Below, piece after piece: positions 35,323 to 44,055 of a DNA stretch of 64,000 nucleotides. Numbering within the stretch: the stretch's first letter is position 1; each line of letters begins with the position of its first letter. The stretch comes from Nocardia sp. NBC_00416 (GTDB taxonomy: Bacteria > Actinomycetota > Actinomycetes > Mycobacteriales > Mycobacteriaceae), in assembly GCF_036032445.1 (NCBI RefSeq), contig NZ_CP107932.1, positions 2,854,501-2,918,500 of the forward strand, written 5' to 3'. A program made the translations under genes and the position numbers. The notes beneath the pieces are model-generated. The model was not told where the DNA came from and searched no databases. It worked only from the letters and a program-made list of their open reading frames with translations.

Positions 35323-37941
35323 ATGGGTTACGTGCTGAGCTTCCGAGAGATCGACCGGACGCAGCTCGCGGTCGTCGGCGGCAAGGGCGCGAACCTCGGG
35401 GAGCTGTCGCGAATCGAGAACGTTCGGGTGCCGGACGGCTTCTGTGTGACGACGGCCGCCTTCCAGCGGATCGTGGCCGCGGTGCCGTCGATCGACGAGC
35501 GGCTCGAGCAGTTGTCGCGCCTCCAGCCCGAGGACCGGGAGTCGATCCGCATGCTGAGCGCGCAGATCCGCCGGGCGATCGAGGAATGCGTCGTTCCCGA
35601 CGAGGTGGCCGCAGCGATCGACGACTCGCTCACCGGTCTCGGGGCCTCCGACGCCTATGCCGTCCGATCCAGTGCCACGGCCGAGGATCTGCCGACGGCA
35701 TCGTTCGCCGGTCAACAGGACACGTACTTGAACGTCGCGGGTCCGGCGGTCCTCCAGCACGTGAGCCGGTGCTGGGGCTCGCTGTTCACCGAGCGTGCAG
35801 TCACCTACCGGCTGCGTAACGGCTTCGACCACCGGAAGGTGCAGATGGCGGTGGTCGTGCAGCGGATGGTGTTTCCGGAGGCGGCCGGGATCCTGTTCAC
35901 CGCCGACCCGATCACGTCCAACCGGAAGATCGTCTCGGTGGACGCCGGCTTCGGTCTCGGCGAGGCGCTGGTCTCCGGCCTGGTGAACGCCGACGTCTAC
36001 AAGGTGCGCGACGGCGAAGTCACCGACAAGTCGGTCGCCACCAAACGGGTCGCCGTGCTGGCCGCACCGGCGGGCGGCACGCATGTCCAGGAGATCGAGC
36101 CCGGGCGGCAGGATCAGCCCGTGCTGACCGACGCCCAGATCCTGCGCCTCGCGGAACTGGGCCGGAGCGTGGAGGCGCATTTCGGCAACCCGCAGGACAT
36201 CGAATGGTGCCTGGTCGACGACGAGTTCCGCATCGTGCAGAGCCGGCCGATCACCACCCTGTTCCCCATCCCGGAGGCGGCCGACGACACGAACCGGGTG
36301 TACGTCTCGGTCGGCCATCAGCAGATGATGACCGACCCCATGAAGCCGCTGGGAATCTCGGTATGGCAGTTGACGAGCCGGGCGCCCATGCGGCACGCGG
36401 GCGGCCGGCTGTACATCGATGTCACCGAGCGTTTGTCCACACCGGCGGGCCGCGCGGCCGTGGTCGACGCCCTCGGCAAATCCGATCCGCTCATCGGGGA
36501 CGCGCTGCGGACCGTCGTCGAACGCGACGACTTCGTCCCCTTGTCTCCGGACGAGGACCCCGGCAGCCCCTCGGCCGGTGGCGCGCCCGCCCCGCTCGAA
36601 ACCGACCCGGCCGTCGTCGCCGAGCTGATCGCGGACGCCGAGGCCTCACTCGGCGCGTTGCAGCGCGATATCGGGACCCGATCCGGATCGGCGCTGCTCG
36701 ACTTCATCCTCGCCGATATCCAGCAGGAGCTGCGGCGCGTCCTGTTCGCTGCGCGGGGTCTCCAGGTGATCAACGCGGGCATGGAGGCGACCTGGTGGCT
36801 CAACGACCGGCTCCAGGAATGGCTGGGCGAGAAGAACGTAGCCGACACTCTCACGCAGTCGGTCCCGGACAACGTCACCTCGGAGATGGGCTTGGCGCTG
36901 CTGGACGTCGCCGACGTGATGCGGCCGCACCCGGATGTGGTGGACTTTCTACAGCATGTCGCGGACGGGGGTGCCGACGACGAGACCTTTCTCGACGAGC
37001 TGGCGAAGCGGCGGGGCGGCCGCGCAGCACGAGCGGCCGTCGAGGCCTACCTCGACAAGTACGGCATGCGCTGTGCCGGCGAGATCGACATCACGAGACC
37101 GCGCTGGAGCGAACACCCCACCACGCTCGTGCCGGTGATCGTCGGCAATATCAAGAACTTCGAACCGGGCGCCGCCGAACGCCATTTCGAGGACGGTCGG
37201 TGCGAGGCGCAGAAGAAAGAAGAGGAGGTGCTGGAACGCCTCCGTACCTTGCCGGACGGGGAACGGAAGGCCGACGAGACCAAGCGGATGATCGACCGCG
37301 TCCGCACCTTCTCGGGCTACCGGGAGTATCCGAAGTACGGCATGGTCAGCCGCTACTTCGTATACAAGAAAGCCCTGTTGAGCGAGGCCGAGCGTCTCGT
37401 GCGAGACCAGGTGCTCGACCACCGGGAAGACATCTTCTACCTGACGTTCGACGAACTCCGGGCGGTCGTACTCACGCACCGAGCGTCCGACCAGCTCATT
37501 CGTGACAGAAAGGATGCGTTCCGCTCGTATCGTGCGCTCACGCCGCCCCGGGTGCTCACCTCGGACGGCGAGGCCGTCGCCGGCTCCTATCGGCGCACGG
37601 ATGTACCGGCCGCGGCATTGACCGGAATGCCGGTGTCCGCGGGGACGATCGAAGGGCGAGCCCGCGTCGTCACCGACATCGCACAGGCCGACCTCGAGCC
37701 CGGCGACATCCTCGTCACCGCCTACACCGATCCGAGCTGGACGCCCCTCTTCGTCGCGATCAAGGGCCTGGTGACGGAGGTGGGCGGAACGATGACCCAC
37801 GGCGCGGTGATCGCCCGGGAGTACGGCTTACCGGCTGTTGTGGGCGTGGAGAATGCCACCCGGCTGATCCACGACGGGCAGCGGATCCGCGTGAACGGCA
37901 CGGACGGGTACGTCGAGATCCTGTCCGAGCACGCCGAATGA
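35323..37941 (+). CDS. rph: Rifamycin-inactivating phosphotransferase
   Basis: An 872-residue three-domain enzyme that phosphorylates rifamycins with the beta-phosphate of ATP, abolishing their activity. The ATP-grasp part opens YVLSFREIDRTQLAVVGGKG and has DAYAVRSSATAEDLPTASFA and IVSVDAGFGLGEALVSG. The rifamycin-binding domain (about 330-750) includes GHQQMMTDPMKPLGISVWQL. The swivelling domain carries the catalytic His826 in GGTMTHGAVIAREYGLPAVV. Length and His position match the characterised Listeria enzyme (867 residues, His825). PEP synthase has a similar plan, but the start and middle domain fit RPH. Confidence 0.95.
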   Translation: MGYVLSFREIDRTQLAVVGGKGANLGELSRIENVRVPDGFCVTTAAFQRIVAAVPSIDERLEQLSRLQPEDRESIRMLSAQIRRAIEECVVPDEVAAAIDDSLTGLGASDAYAVRSSATAEDLPTASFAGQQDTYLNVAGPAVLQHVSRCWGSLFTERAVTYRLRNGFDHRKVQMAVVVQRMVFPEAAGILFTADPITSNRKIVSVDAGFGLGEALVSGLVNADVYKVRDGEVTDKSVATKRVAVLAAPAGGTHVQEIEPGRQDQPVLTDAQILRLAELGRSVEAHFGNPQDIEWCLVDDEFRIVQSRPITTLFPIPEAADDTNRVYVSVGHQQMMTDPMKPLGISVWQLTSRAPMRHAGGRLYIDVTERLSTPAGRAAVVDALGKSDPLIGDALRTVVERDDFVPLSPDEDPGSPSAGGAPAPLETDPAVVAELIADAEASLGALQRDIGTRSGSALLDFILADIQQELRRVLFAARGLQVINAGMEATWWLNDRLQEWLGEKNVADTLTQSVPDNVTSEMGLALLDVADVMRPHPDVVDFLQHVADGGADDETFLDELAKRRGGRAARAAVEAYLDKYGMRCAGEIDITRPRWSEHPTTLVPVIVGNIKNFEPGAAERHFEDGRCEAQKKEEEVLERLRTLPDGERKADETKRMIDRVRTFSGYREYPKYGMVSRYFVYKKALLSEAERLVRDQVLDHREDIFYLTFDELRAVVLTHRASDQLIRDRKDAFRSYRALTPPRVLTSDGEAVAGSYRRTDVPAAALTGMPVSAGTIEGRARVVTDIAQADLEPGDILVTAYTDPSWTPLFVAIKGLVTEVGGTMTHGAVIAREYGLPAVVGVENATRLIHDGQRIRVNGTDGYVEILSEHAE

Positions 37942-38162
37942 GACTCGGATAGAACGGCTTCCGGGCCGCCGGATGACGCGGGCGGCGCACCCGGGTCGGC
38001 CACGCGTCACCGGGGCGCGGTGGCGGACCAGTGACGCGTAGACAGTGGTGGTCCAGGCGACGTCGATCCCCTCTCGACAACATCGCGGGCGATCCCAGCC
38101 GCACCGATCAGGCGTGCTAGTGGAAAGCGGACCCGCCGAACGCCGTCGACGCCTCCGGACGG

Positions 38163-38960
38163 CTAGTCCCACCAGAAATACCAGGTGTCACTGCCTATCA
38201 AACTCTTCGCGTAAGCGTCGAACGAGTCGTGATCGACATTGTCCGGGCAGAAGGACAGGTGTTCGGCCGCTACCTGCTGGGCGTGCTCAGGGGTTTCGGG
38301 CGGGGCGGCAACCGAAAGGTGGAGGGTGTCGAAGCCGACCATGACCACACGCACGCCGAATCGTCGTTCCCACGAACGGACGACGACAGCGATCTCCTCG
38401 GTGAAGTTGGTGTGATTCAACGGCCCTTCCCATCCGCACAGGGCCAGTGCGTCCGCGCCCGACTCGGCCGGGACCAGTCCGATCAGCCGCGCCGAGTCGG
38501 CGGCGAGCCGGTATGCCAGTTCCGCGGCCGCCGAGTCGGGGTCGACATCCGAGACTCCCCGAGCGGCCGGACCCGGCCACTCGTGCGGGACCCCGGGATA
38601 GGGAAATTCGTCGTCGCCGACGGCGGCCGGCCACATTTCGCGCAGCACCTCGGCCGGATCGAGGGCATTGATCGCGTCCACCGGCACGAAGTCGAGTTCG
38701 GCGCTGTGCCAGGGCCGCGGGCCGATCTCCGGGTCGGTCTCCGCGACGGACTCCAAGGTATCGAGCAACAGTGGATACAACCCGGTCGCGGCCCGGCGGC
38801 CGTAGAGCCGCCCCCAGAGCTGATCGGCCCGGGACTGCGGGTGATCGGACACCCACAGCACCTCCCGCTCGTCGTCGAGGGAGTCGCGGACTGTCGCCCG
38901 GATCAACCGTCCGGGTGGCAGATCACCGGGCAACGCGGGAAAGACAAACGACTCCGTCAT
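38163..38960 (-). CDS. DUF4253-containing protein
   Basis: A 265-residue cytosolic protein. The C-terminal half has the DUF4253 pattern: LAADSARLIGLVPAESGADA, TEEIAVVVRSWERRFGVRVV, MVGFDTLHLSVAAPPETPEH, and AEHLSFCPDNVD ... LIGSDTWYFWWD at the end. These proteins occur beside polymorphic toxin or housekeeping genes and have no known activity. Start ATG 38960 is clear. It is separated from fumarase by 50 bases on the same strand and could be cotranscribed with it. Confidence 0.8.
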   Translation of the reverse strand: MTESFVFPALPGDLPPGRLIRATVRDSLDDEREVLWVSDHPQSRADQLWGRLYGRRAATGLYPLLLDTLESVAETDPEIGPRPWHSAELDFVPVDAINALDPAEVLREMWPAAVGDDEFPYPGVPHEWPGPAARGVSDVDPDSAAAELAYRLAADSARLIGLVPAESGADALALCGWEGPLNHTNFTEEIAVVVRSWERRFGVRVVMVGFDTLHLSVAAPPETPEHAQQVAAEHLSFCPDNVDHDSFDAYAKSLIGSDTWYFWWD

Positions 38961-39010
38961 GGTCGAATTCTAGGCCGAACCGATCCGGGCCGTGTGCGGC
39001 GGCTGTCCGC

Positions 39011-40687
39011 TCAGACCCGTTCCTTGGACCGGGTCCGTACCCGCAGCGCGATCGGCTTCTGGGTTTCGGCGAAGAAATCGTTGCCCTTGTCGTCCACCAC
39101 GATGAACGCCGGGAAATCCTCGACCTCGATCTTCCAGACCGCTTCCATACCCAGTTCCGGGTATTCGAGGACCTCCACCGATTTGATGCAGTCCAGCGCG
39201 AGCCGGGCGGCGGGGCCGCCGATCGAGCCGAGATAGAAGCCGCCGTGTTCCTTACAGGCCCGGGTGACCTGAGCCGAACGGTTGCCCTTGGCGAGCATGA
39301 CGAACGAACCACCGGCCGCCTGGAACTGATCCACGTACGAATCCATCCGGCCCGCCGTGGTGGGCCCGAAGGATCCGGAGGCGTAACCGTCGGGTGTCTT
39401 GGCCGGTCCGGCGTAGTAGACGGCCATATCCCGCAGGTACTGCGGCATCTCCTCGCCCGCGTCGAGCCGTTCCTTGATTTTGGCGTGCGCGATGTCGCGG
39501 GCCACCACCAGCGGACCCGACAGCGAGAGCCGTGTCTTCACCGGGTATTTCGACAGTTCCGCCCGGATCTCGTCCATCGGCCGGTTCAGGTCGACCTGCA
39601 CGACATCGCCGCCGAGGATCTCGTCGGTCTGCTCGGGAAGGTACTGCGCGGGTTCGCGTTCGAGCTGTTCCAGGAAGACGCCTTCGGGCGTGATCTTGGC
39701 CAGCGCCTGCCGGTCCGCCGAGCACGACACCGCCAGCGCGACCGGGCAGCTCGCGCCGTGGCGCGGCAACCGCACCACCCGGACGTCGTGACAGAAGTAC
39801 TTGCCGCCGAACTGGGCGCCGATCCCGAACGACTGGGTCAGTGTGAACACTTCCTGCTCGAGTTCGAGGTCGCGGAAGGCGTGGCCGGCCATCGACCCCT
39901 CGGTGGGCAGGGTGTCCAGATAGTGCGCCGAGGCGTATTTCGCGGTCTTCAGCGCGAACTCGGCACTGGTCCCGCCGATCACCACGGCGAGGTGGTACGG
40001 CGGGCAGGCCGCGGTGCCCAGCGAGCGGATCTTCTCGTCCAGGAACTCGATCATCCGCGCGGGGTTCAGGATGGCCTTGGTCTCCTGGTACAGGAACGAT
40101 TTGTTCGCCGACCCGCCGCCCTTGGCCATGTACAGGAACTTGTAGGAAGGCTGCGCGGTATCGCCGGGCGTCGAATACAGCTCGACCTGGGCAGGCAGAT
40201 TGGAGCCGGTGTTCTTCTCGTCCCACATGGTGACGGGCGCCAGCTGCGAATAGCGCAGGTTCAGCTTCGTGTAGGCGTCGAACACTCCGCGGCTGATCCA
40301 TTCGGCGTCGTCGACGCCGGTGAGCACACCTTCGGATTTCTTGCCCATCACGATCGCGGTGCCGGTGTCCTGGCACATCGGCAGGATGCCGCCGGCCGAG
40401 ATGTTCACGTTCTTGAGCAGGTCCAGCGCGACGAAGCGGTCGTTACCGCTGGCCTCGGGATCGTCGATGATCCGGCGCAGCTGGGCCAGATGCGCGGGCC
40501 GCAGATAGTGGCTGATGTCGTGCATCGCCTCCGCGGTCAGCATCCGCAGGACCTCGGGGTCGACCTGCAGGAAGGTCCGGCCGCCGGATTCGAAGGTGCT
40601 GACGCCCTCCGTGGTGAGCAACCGGTACGTGGTGTCGTCGGCGCCGATCGGGAGCAGGTCTGAATAGCGGAATTCGGGAGCGGTCAC
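39011..40687 (-). CDS. fum: Class I (iron-sulfur) fumarate hydratase
   Basis: A 558-residue fumarase of the 4Fe-4S type that interconverts fumarate and malate in the TCA cycle. It contains [17 protein letters not shown], the first cluster Cys region, [20 protein letters not shown], then [11 protein letters not shown], and a C-terminal beta domain with [20 protein letters not shown] and [15 protein letters not shown]. Start GTG 40687 has AAGGAG 8 bases upstream. An iron-box-like motif lies 115 bases upstream; an Fe-S enzyme is a sensible target for an iron regulator, though control is inferred. No fumC is in the window. Confidence 0.95.
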   Translation of the reverse strand: MTAPEFRYSDLLPIGADDTTYRLLTTEGVSTFESGGRTFLQVDPEVLRMLTAEAMHDISHYLRPAHLAQLRRIIDDPEASGNDRFVALDLLKNVNISAGGILPMCQDTGTAIVMGKKSEGVLTGVDDAEWISRGVFDAYTKLNLRYSQLAPVTMWDEKNTGSNLPAQVELYSTPGDTAQPSYKFLYMAKGGGSANKSFLYQETKAILNPARMIEFLDEKIRSLGTAACPPYHLAVVIGGTSAEFALKTAKYASAHYLDTLPTEGSMAGHAFRDLELEQEVFTLTQSFGIGAQFGGKYFCHDVRVVRLPRHGASCPVALAVSCSADRQALAKITPEGVFLEQLEREPAQYLPEQTDEILGGDVVQVDLNRPMDEIRAELSKYPVKTRLSLSGPLVVARDIAHAKIKERLDAGEEMPQYLRDMAVYYAGPAKTPDGYASGSFGPTTAGRMDSYVDQFQAAGGSFVMLAKGNRSAQVTRACKEHGGFYLGSIGGPAARLALDCIKSVEVLEYPELGMEAVWKIEVEDFPAFIVVDDKGNDFFAETQKPIALRVRTRSKERV

Positions 40688-40801
40688 CGATCGCACTCCT
40701 TTGGAGGTGGGCTGCGGTTCGAACACGGCACAGCCGCGGGGTGAACGCCATTGTGCCGGGGGTCAAGCACAACGAGCCTAGCGACCGGCGCGCGAAGCCC
40801 T

Positions 40802-40820
40802 GCTAGTTAGGCAAACCTAA
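40802..40820. promoter_or_regulatory. IdeR/DtxR iron-box-like motif upstream of fumarase
   Basis: The 19 bases contain GTTAGGCAAACCTAA and match the IdeR consensus TTAGGTTAGGCTAACCTAA at 14 of 19 positions by hand, with a complete right half. It lies between the fumarase promoter region and the hydrolase remnant. Binding is not shown. Confidence 0.45.
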
Positions 40821-40842
40821 ATCGTAACCTCTCGAACGCGAG

Positions 40843-41061
40843 TACGGGCAGACTCGGCATAGGCCGCTCCTGATGATCGCCGGTTCGGAAGCGGAGAGCG
40901 CCTATTTCAGCCGGGAGGCGATCGACCGCGCAGCCGAGCCCGAGGAGCTCGTCGTCATCGACGGCGCCACCCACGTCGATCTCTACGACAAGGACGAATA
41001 CGTCACCCCGGCCGTCACCGCGCTCACGGAGTTCTTCGGCAGGCATCTGGGCAGCGAATGA
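40843..41061 (+). pseudogene. C-terminal fragment of an alpha/beta hydrolase
   Basis: The frame encodes TRHRPLLMIAGSEAESAYFS, REAIDRAAEPEELVVIDGAT and HVDLYDKDEYVTPAVTALTE, ending normally. This is the last 70 or so residues of an alpha/beta hydrolase: the strand before the catalytic Asp and the HVDLYDK catalytic-His helix. The nucleophile Ser domain is absent, and an in-frame stop lies at 40825. It is a relic of a deleted gene, cut close to the iron-box-like motif. Confidence 0.8.
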
Positions 41062-41066
41062 GGCCC

Positions 41067-41096
41067 GCCGCGCCGCCACCGGAGGTCCGGCGCGGC
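41067..41096. terminator. Hairpin between the hydrolase remnant and mftD
   Basis: GCCGCGCC (41067-41074) pairs with GGCGCGGC (41089-41096), with a further CCGG/CCGG pair inside. It follows both converging frames, which end at 41061 and 41122. Confidence 0.5.
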
Positions 41097-41121
41097 CGGC
41101 GAGTCCACTACCGCGACAGCG

Positions 41122-42339
41122 TCACACCGAGCCGGTGGCCGATTCCGGCAACCGGATCTGCGCCGCCACGTCGACGCCCAGCCGACGTTCGAAGCCTTCG
41201 GGAATCACGATGTCGGAGCGCTCCAGATCGGTGATGCTGGTCTTGCGCAGTCCGAGCAGCGCGGAATCGATACCGCCACGCAGGATGTCGAGCACGTTCT
41301 CCACCCCGGCCTGCCCGTTCGCCGCCAGACCCCACAGGTAGGCGCGGCCGATCATCACCGCGCGGGCGCCGAGCGCCACCGCTTTGACCACATCGCTGCC
41401 GCGCCGGATGCCGCCGTCCAGCAGGATCTCGATCTCGTGTCCCACCGCGTCCGCCACCACCGGCAGCGCACGGATGGACGCCGGGGTTCCGTCGAGGTTG
41501 TTGCCGCCGTGGTTGGACACCGAGATGGCGGCCACCCCGGCGTCCACGGCACGGCGCGCGTCGTCCACCCGCATCACACCCTTGAGCATCACCGGCCCGC
41601 CCCACTGCTCGACCACCCAGGCGACATCGTCCCAGTCCGGCGCCGTGGTACCCATCCATTCGCCGTATGCCCCGAAGAATCCGGGGGCCGGGGCGTCACC
41701 GAGTGCCATATTGGGGGCGGTGAGGTCGGGCAGCGAACCGGATCGCAGGTAGCGGGTGAGCCAGCGGGGTTTGGCAACCACCTGCGGCGCGAAACCCGCC
41801 ATGGTGCGCAGATCCAGTTTCTCCGGGATCACCGGACTGCCCCAATCGCGACCGTGCGAAAAGGACCAGTCGAGAGTGAGGATGAGTCCGACGGCGCCCG
41901 CCGCCTTCGCCCGGGCCATCCGCCCGGCGATGTCGTCCTTCGAGCCGCACCAGTAGAGCTGGAAGAAGGTGGACGGGTTCGCGGCGACGACCTCTTCGAC
42001 CGGTTTGCTCGCGAACGACGACAGCCCCATCGCGGTACCGCGCGCCGCGGACGCGCGAGCGACGGCCACCTCGCCGTCGGGGTGCACGGCCTGGACCCCG
42101 GTCGGCGAGATGATCACCGGCATCGAGATCTGCTGGCCCAGCACGGTGGTGGACTGGTCGCGTTCGCCGATCGGGCCGGCGACGTGCGGCGCGAAACCGA
42201 GTTCGCCGAACGCCGCCTGGTTGTCGTCGATCGTCTGACCGCGTTCCGAGCCGGCGACCAGCGCGCCGTATACCGATTTCGGCAGTCGTTTCTTCGCCCG
42301 CCGATGGGCTTCGGCGACGGTTTCGAACCACGGATTCAT
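41122..42339 (-). CDS. mftD: Pre-mycofactocin synthase-like FMN enzyme (MftD)
   Basis: A 405-residue FMN-dependent alpha-hydroxy-acid oxidase-fold protein. Landmarks are WFETVAEAHRRAKKRLPKSV, MPVIISPTGVQAVHPDGEVA, FQLYWCGSKDDIAGRMARAK and the FMN/active-site ISVSNHGGNNLDGTPASIRA, LLDGGIRRGSDVVKA and ARAVMIGRAYLWGLAANG. These match MftD, which oxidatively deaminates the AHDP intermediate to give pre-mycofactocin; lactate monooxygenases are the nearest alternative. ATG 42339 overlaps the mftE stop (ATGA). The canonical order is A-B-C-D-E-F, but here mftE precedes mftD, and A, B, C and F are not in the window. Confidence 0.85.
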   Translation of the reverse strand: MNPWFETVAEAHRRAKKRLPKSVYGALVAGSERGQTIDDNQAAFGELGFAPHVAGPIGERDQSTTVLGQQISMPVIISPTGVQAVHPDGEVAVARASAARGTAMGLSSFASKPVEEVVAANPSTFFQLYWCGSKDDIAGRMARAKAAGAVGLILTLDWSFSHGRDWGSPVIPEKLDLRTMAGFAPQVVAKPRWLTRYLRSGSLPDLTAPNMALGDAPAPGFFGAYGEWMGTTAPDWDDVAWVVEQWGGPVMLKGVMRVDDARRAVDAGVAAISVSNHGGNNLDGTPASIRALPVVADAVGHEIEILLDGGIRRGSDVVKAVALGARAVMIGRAYLWGLAANGQAGVENVLDILRGGIDSALLGLRKTSITDLERSDIVIPEGFERRLGVDVAAQIRLPESATGSV

Positions 42340-43037
42340 GGTCGGATCCTTTCCACTGGTTCCGGCCACCACTGCCGGATCTGTTCGGACAATTGGGAGA
42401 CGAGCCGGTCGAGCAACTCCGCGCCCTCGGCCGCGGTGGCGCCGGTGGGGTCGCCGAGCACCCCGTTGGCGCTCACCGCCCCCACTCCGCCCTCTCGCAA
42501 CCGCGGCAGGATCTCGGCCAGCGGACGTGTTTCGCCGGGTTCGGCGCGCTCGGTACGCACTCTGCCCGGATCGAGACTCAACTGCAGGGAGGTCTCGGCG
42601 CGCCCGGCGTGGGCGTCACCGGCGTAGCGCGGGAGATACAGGCGGACGTCGCGCGATTCCGCGCGTAACAGGGTCACCGCGCGGCGCAGGGCCTCGATAT
42701 TTCCGCCGTGGCCGTTGACCAGGACGATCCGGTCGAAGGTTTCGGTGGCGGAGCGGCACAGTTCGACGATGAGCAGTTCCAGGGCGGCCTGCCCGATCGA
42801 GAGGGTCCCGGGGAAGCCGGCGTGCTCGCCGCTGGCGCCGTAGGAGACGGTGGGCGCGATGAGCACGTCCGGCCGGCGCGCGGCCAGGCCGGTGCACAGG
42901 GCGCGGGCCAGATCGCTGTCGGTGGACAGCGGCAGGTGCGGGCCGTGCTGTTCGGTCGCCCCGACCGGGACCGCGAGTACCGGCGCGGCCGCGCGCAGCG
43001 CGCCCACCTCGGGCCATGTGAGGTCCACCACCATCAT
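42336..43037 (-). CDS. mftE: Mycofactocin-system creatininase-family peptidase (MftE)
   Basis: A 233-residue creatininase-fold metalloenzyme. The metal motif APVLAVPVGATEQHGPHLPL STD supplies Glu, His and Asp; VLVNGHGGNIEALRRAV supplies the next His; and a later ExxxH-type segment lies near GDAHAGRAETSLQLSL. MftE releases the C-terminal Val-Tyr-derived unit of the modified peptide MftA. The promoter fits a leaderless transcript starting at ATG 43037. The next gene (mftD) is coupled. Creatininase itself is a less likely identity given mftD and mftR beside it. Confidence 0.85.
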   Translation of the reverse strand: MMVVDLTWPEVGALRAAAPVLAVPVGATEQHGPHLPLSTDSDLARALCTGLAARRPDVLIAPTVSYGASGEHAGFPGTLSIGQAALELLIVELCRSATETFDRIVLVNGHGGNIEALRRAVTLLRAESRDVRLYLPRYAGDAHAGRAETSLQLSLDPGRVRTERAEPGETRPLAEILPRLREGGVGAVSANGVLGDPTGATAAEGAELLDRLVSQLSEQIRQWWPEPVERIRP

Positions 43038-43072
43038 GCGGCGAGATTATCGTCAGTGACTGACATAATCAA
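43037..43072 (-). promoter_or_regulatory. mftE promoter with MftR operator candidate
   Basis: Read leftward, TTGATT (43072-43067) and TAATCT (43049-43044) form a -35/-10 pair spaced exactly 17 bp. The palindrome GTCAGT-G-ACTGAC (43052-43064) lies between them. Six bases after the -10 comes the A of the ATG, so the message should be leaderless and a repressor on the palindrome would exclude polymerase. Confidence 0.75.
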
Positions 43073-43197
43073 GGGGTTCACGCTGGGGACTTCGTTCCGT
43101 GGACTGCTGCGCCTCACGTCGACATCGGATCCGGACATCGAAAGCCGGCGCACCACTGGAGCCGAGTTCAGCAAGGCACTTCGAGGCCGAGGCCCGC

Positions 43198-43280
43198 GTC
43201 GTCGTTCAGCCCGCCGAGCGCATGCGCCGCAGGCGCAGGTCGTCAGGGTTGAACGACGACACTCAGGGGGCCTCGCCCCC
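43198..43280. repeat. Compound inverted-repeat element upstream of mftR
   Basis: GTCGTCGTTCA (43198-43208) and TGAACGACGAC (43250-43260) are perfect inverted repeats. Between them is the palindrome GCGCATGCGC, and directly after them a GGGGGC-CTC-GCCCCC hairpin (43266-43280). The layout resembles a repetitive extragenic palindrome or small MITE, or a strong attenuator before mftR; copies elsewhere were not seen in this window. Confidence 0.5.
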
Positions 43281-43320
43281 GCGCGCGCCGACGCGCCGAA
43301 AGCAGAGCACTATTTAACCT

Positions 43321-43938
43321 GTGACGGCACAACATCCCCGGGGCCGCCCGCGGGGCACCACCAAACGCGAACTCGAACTCATCGCGATGCGGTTGTTCAG
43401 CGAGCAGGGATTCGACGAGACCACCGTGGAACAGATCGCTGCCGCGGCCGGGATCAGCGGCCGCACCTTCTTCCGTTACTTCTCCGGAAAGGCGGAGGTG
43501 CTCTGGTATTCGTTCGACGACGAGGTGACCGCGCTGCGCGCCGCCTTCGCCACCGTGCCCGAGGCCGAGCCGATGATGTCGGCAGTGCGCAGGGTGGTGG
43601 TGAATGCCAACCGCTACCGCGCCGAGGACGTGGCCGAACTGCGGGTCCGGATGAAACTGGTCGCCGATGTCCCGGCGCTGACGGCGACCGCCGGCACCCA
43701 TTACGACGCCTGGGAGCGGGCGGTGGGTGAGTTCGCGGCGACGCGACTGGGCGAGCCCGCGGACGCGCTCGTCCCGATGGCCGTGGGCCGGACCACCCTG
43801 GCCGCCGCCCGCGCCGCCTTCGACGCCTGGCTGGCGCGGGCGGACGCGGACCTCACCGTCTACCTCGACCACGCGCTCGCGGCGCTCGAACGAGGATTCG
43901 CGGTACCCGATGCGAACTCCGTCACGCCGACGCGATAA
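43321..43938 (+). CDS. mftR: TetR-family mycofactocin regulator (MftR)
   Basis: A 205-residue TetR regulator. The HTH (RGTTKRELELIAMRLFSEQG, FDETTVEQIAAAAGISGRTF and FRYFSGKAEVLWYSFDDEVT) has the FFRYF signature typical of MftR. The remaining 140 residues are the ligand-binding helices. MftR of mycobacteria represses the mft genes and responds to long-chain acyl-CoA. Start GTG 43321 follows directly after TTTAACCT with no ribosome site, so it is probably leaderless. It is divergent from mftE, whose promoter carries a palindrome. Confidence 0.8.
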   Translation: MTAQHPRGRPRGTTKRELELIAMRLFSEQGFDETTVEQIAAAAGISGRTFFRYFSGKAEVLWYSFDDEVTALRAAFATVPEAEPMMSAVRRVVVNANRYRAEDVAELRVRMKLVADVPALTATAGTHYDAWERAVGEFAATRLGEPADALVPMAVGRTTLAAARAAFDAWLARADADLTVYLDHALAALERGFAVPDANSVTPTR

Positions 43939-44055
43939 AACCGGACCAGCAGGTTTCACCAGTATGGGCGCAGGGGTATGACTAGGCTCGGTAACGGCAC
44001 GACCGCCGGAAAATCTATGATGTACGCGACCGCCGTCGAAAGGGGCACAAGTTAC

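Noticed and set aside
38045..39236. Long + strand frames over the DUF4253 gene
   Set aside because: They mirror the leftward DUF4253 coding strand and have shadow composition.
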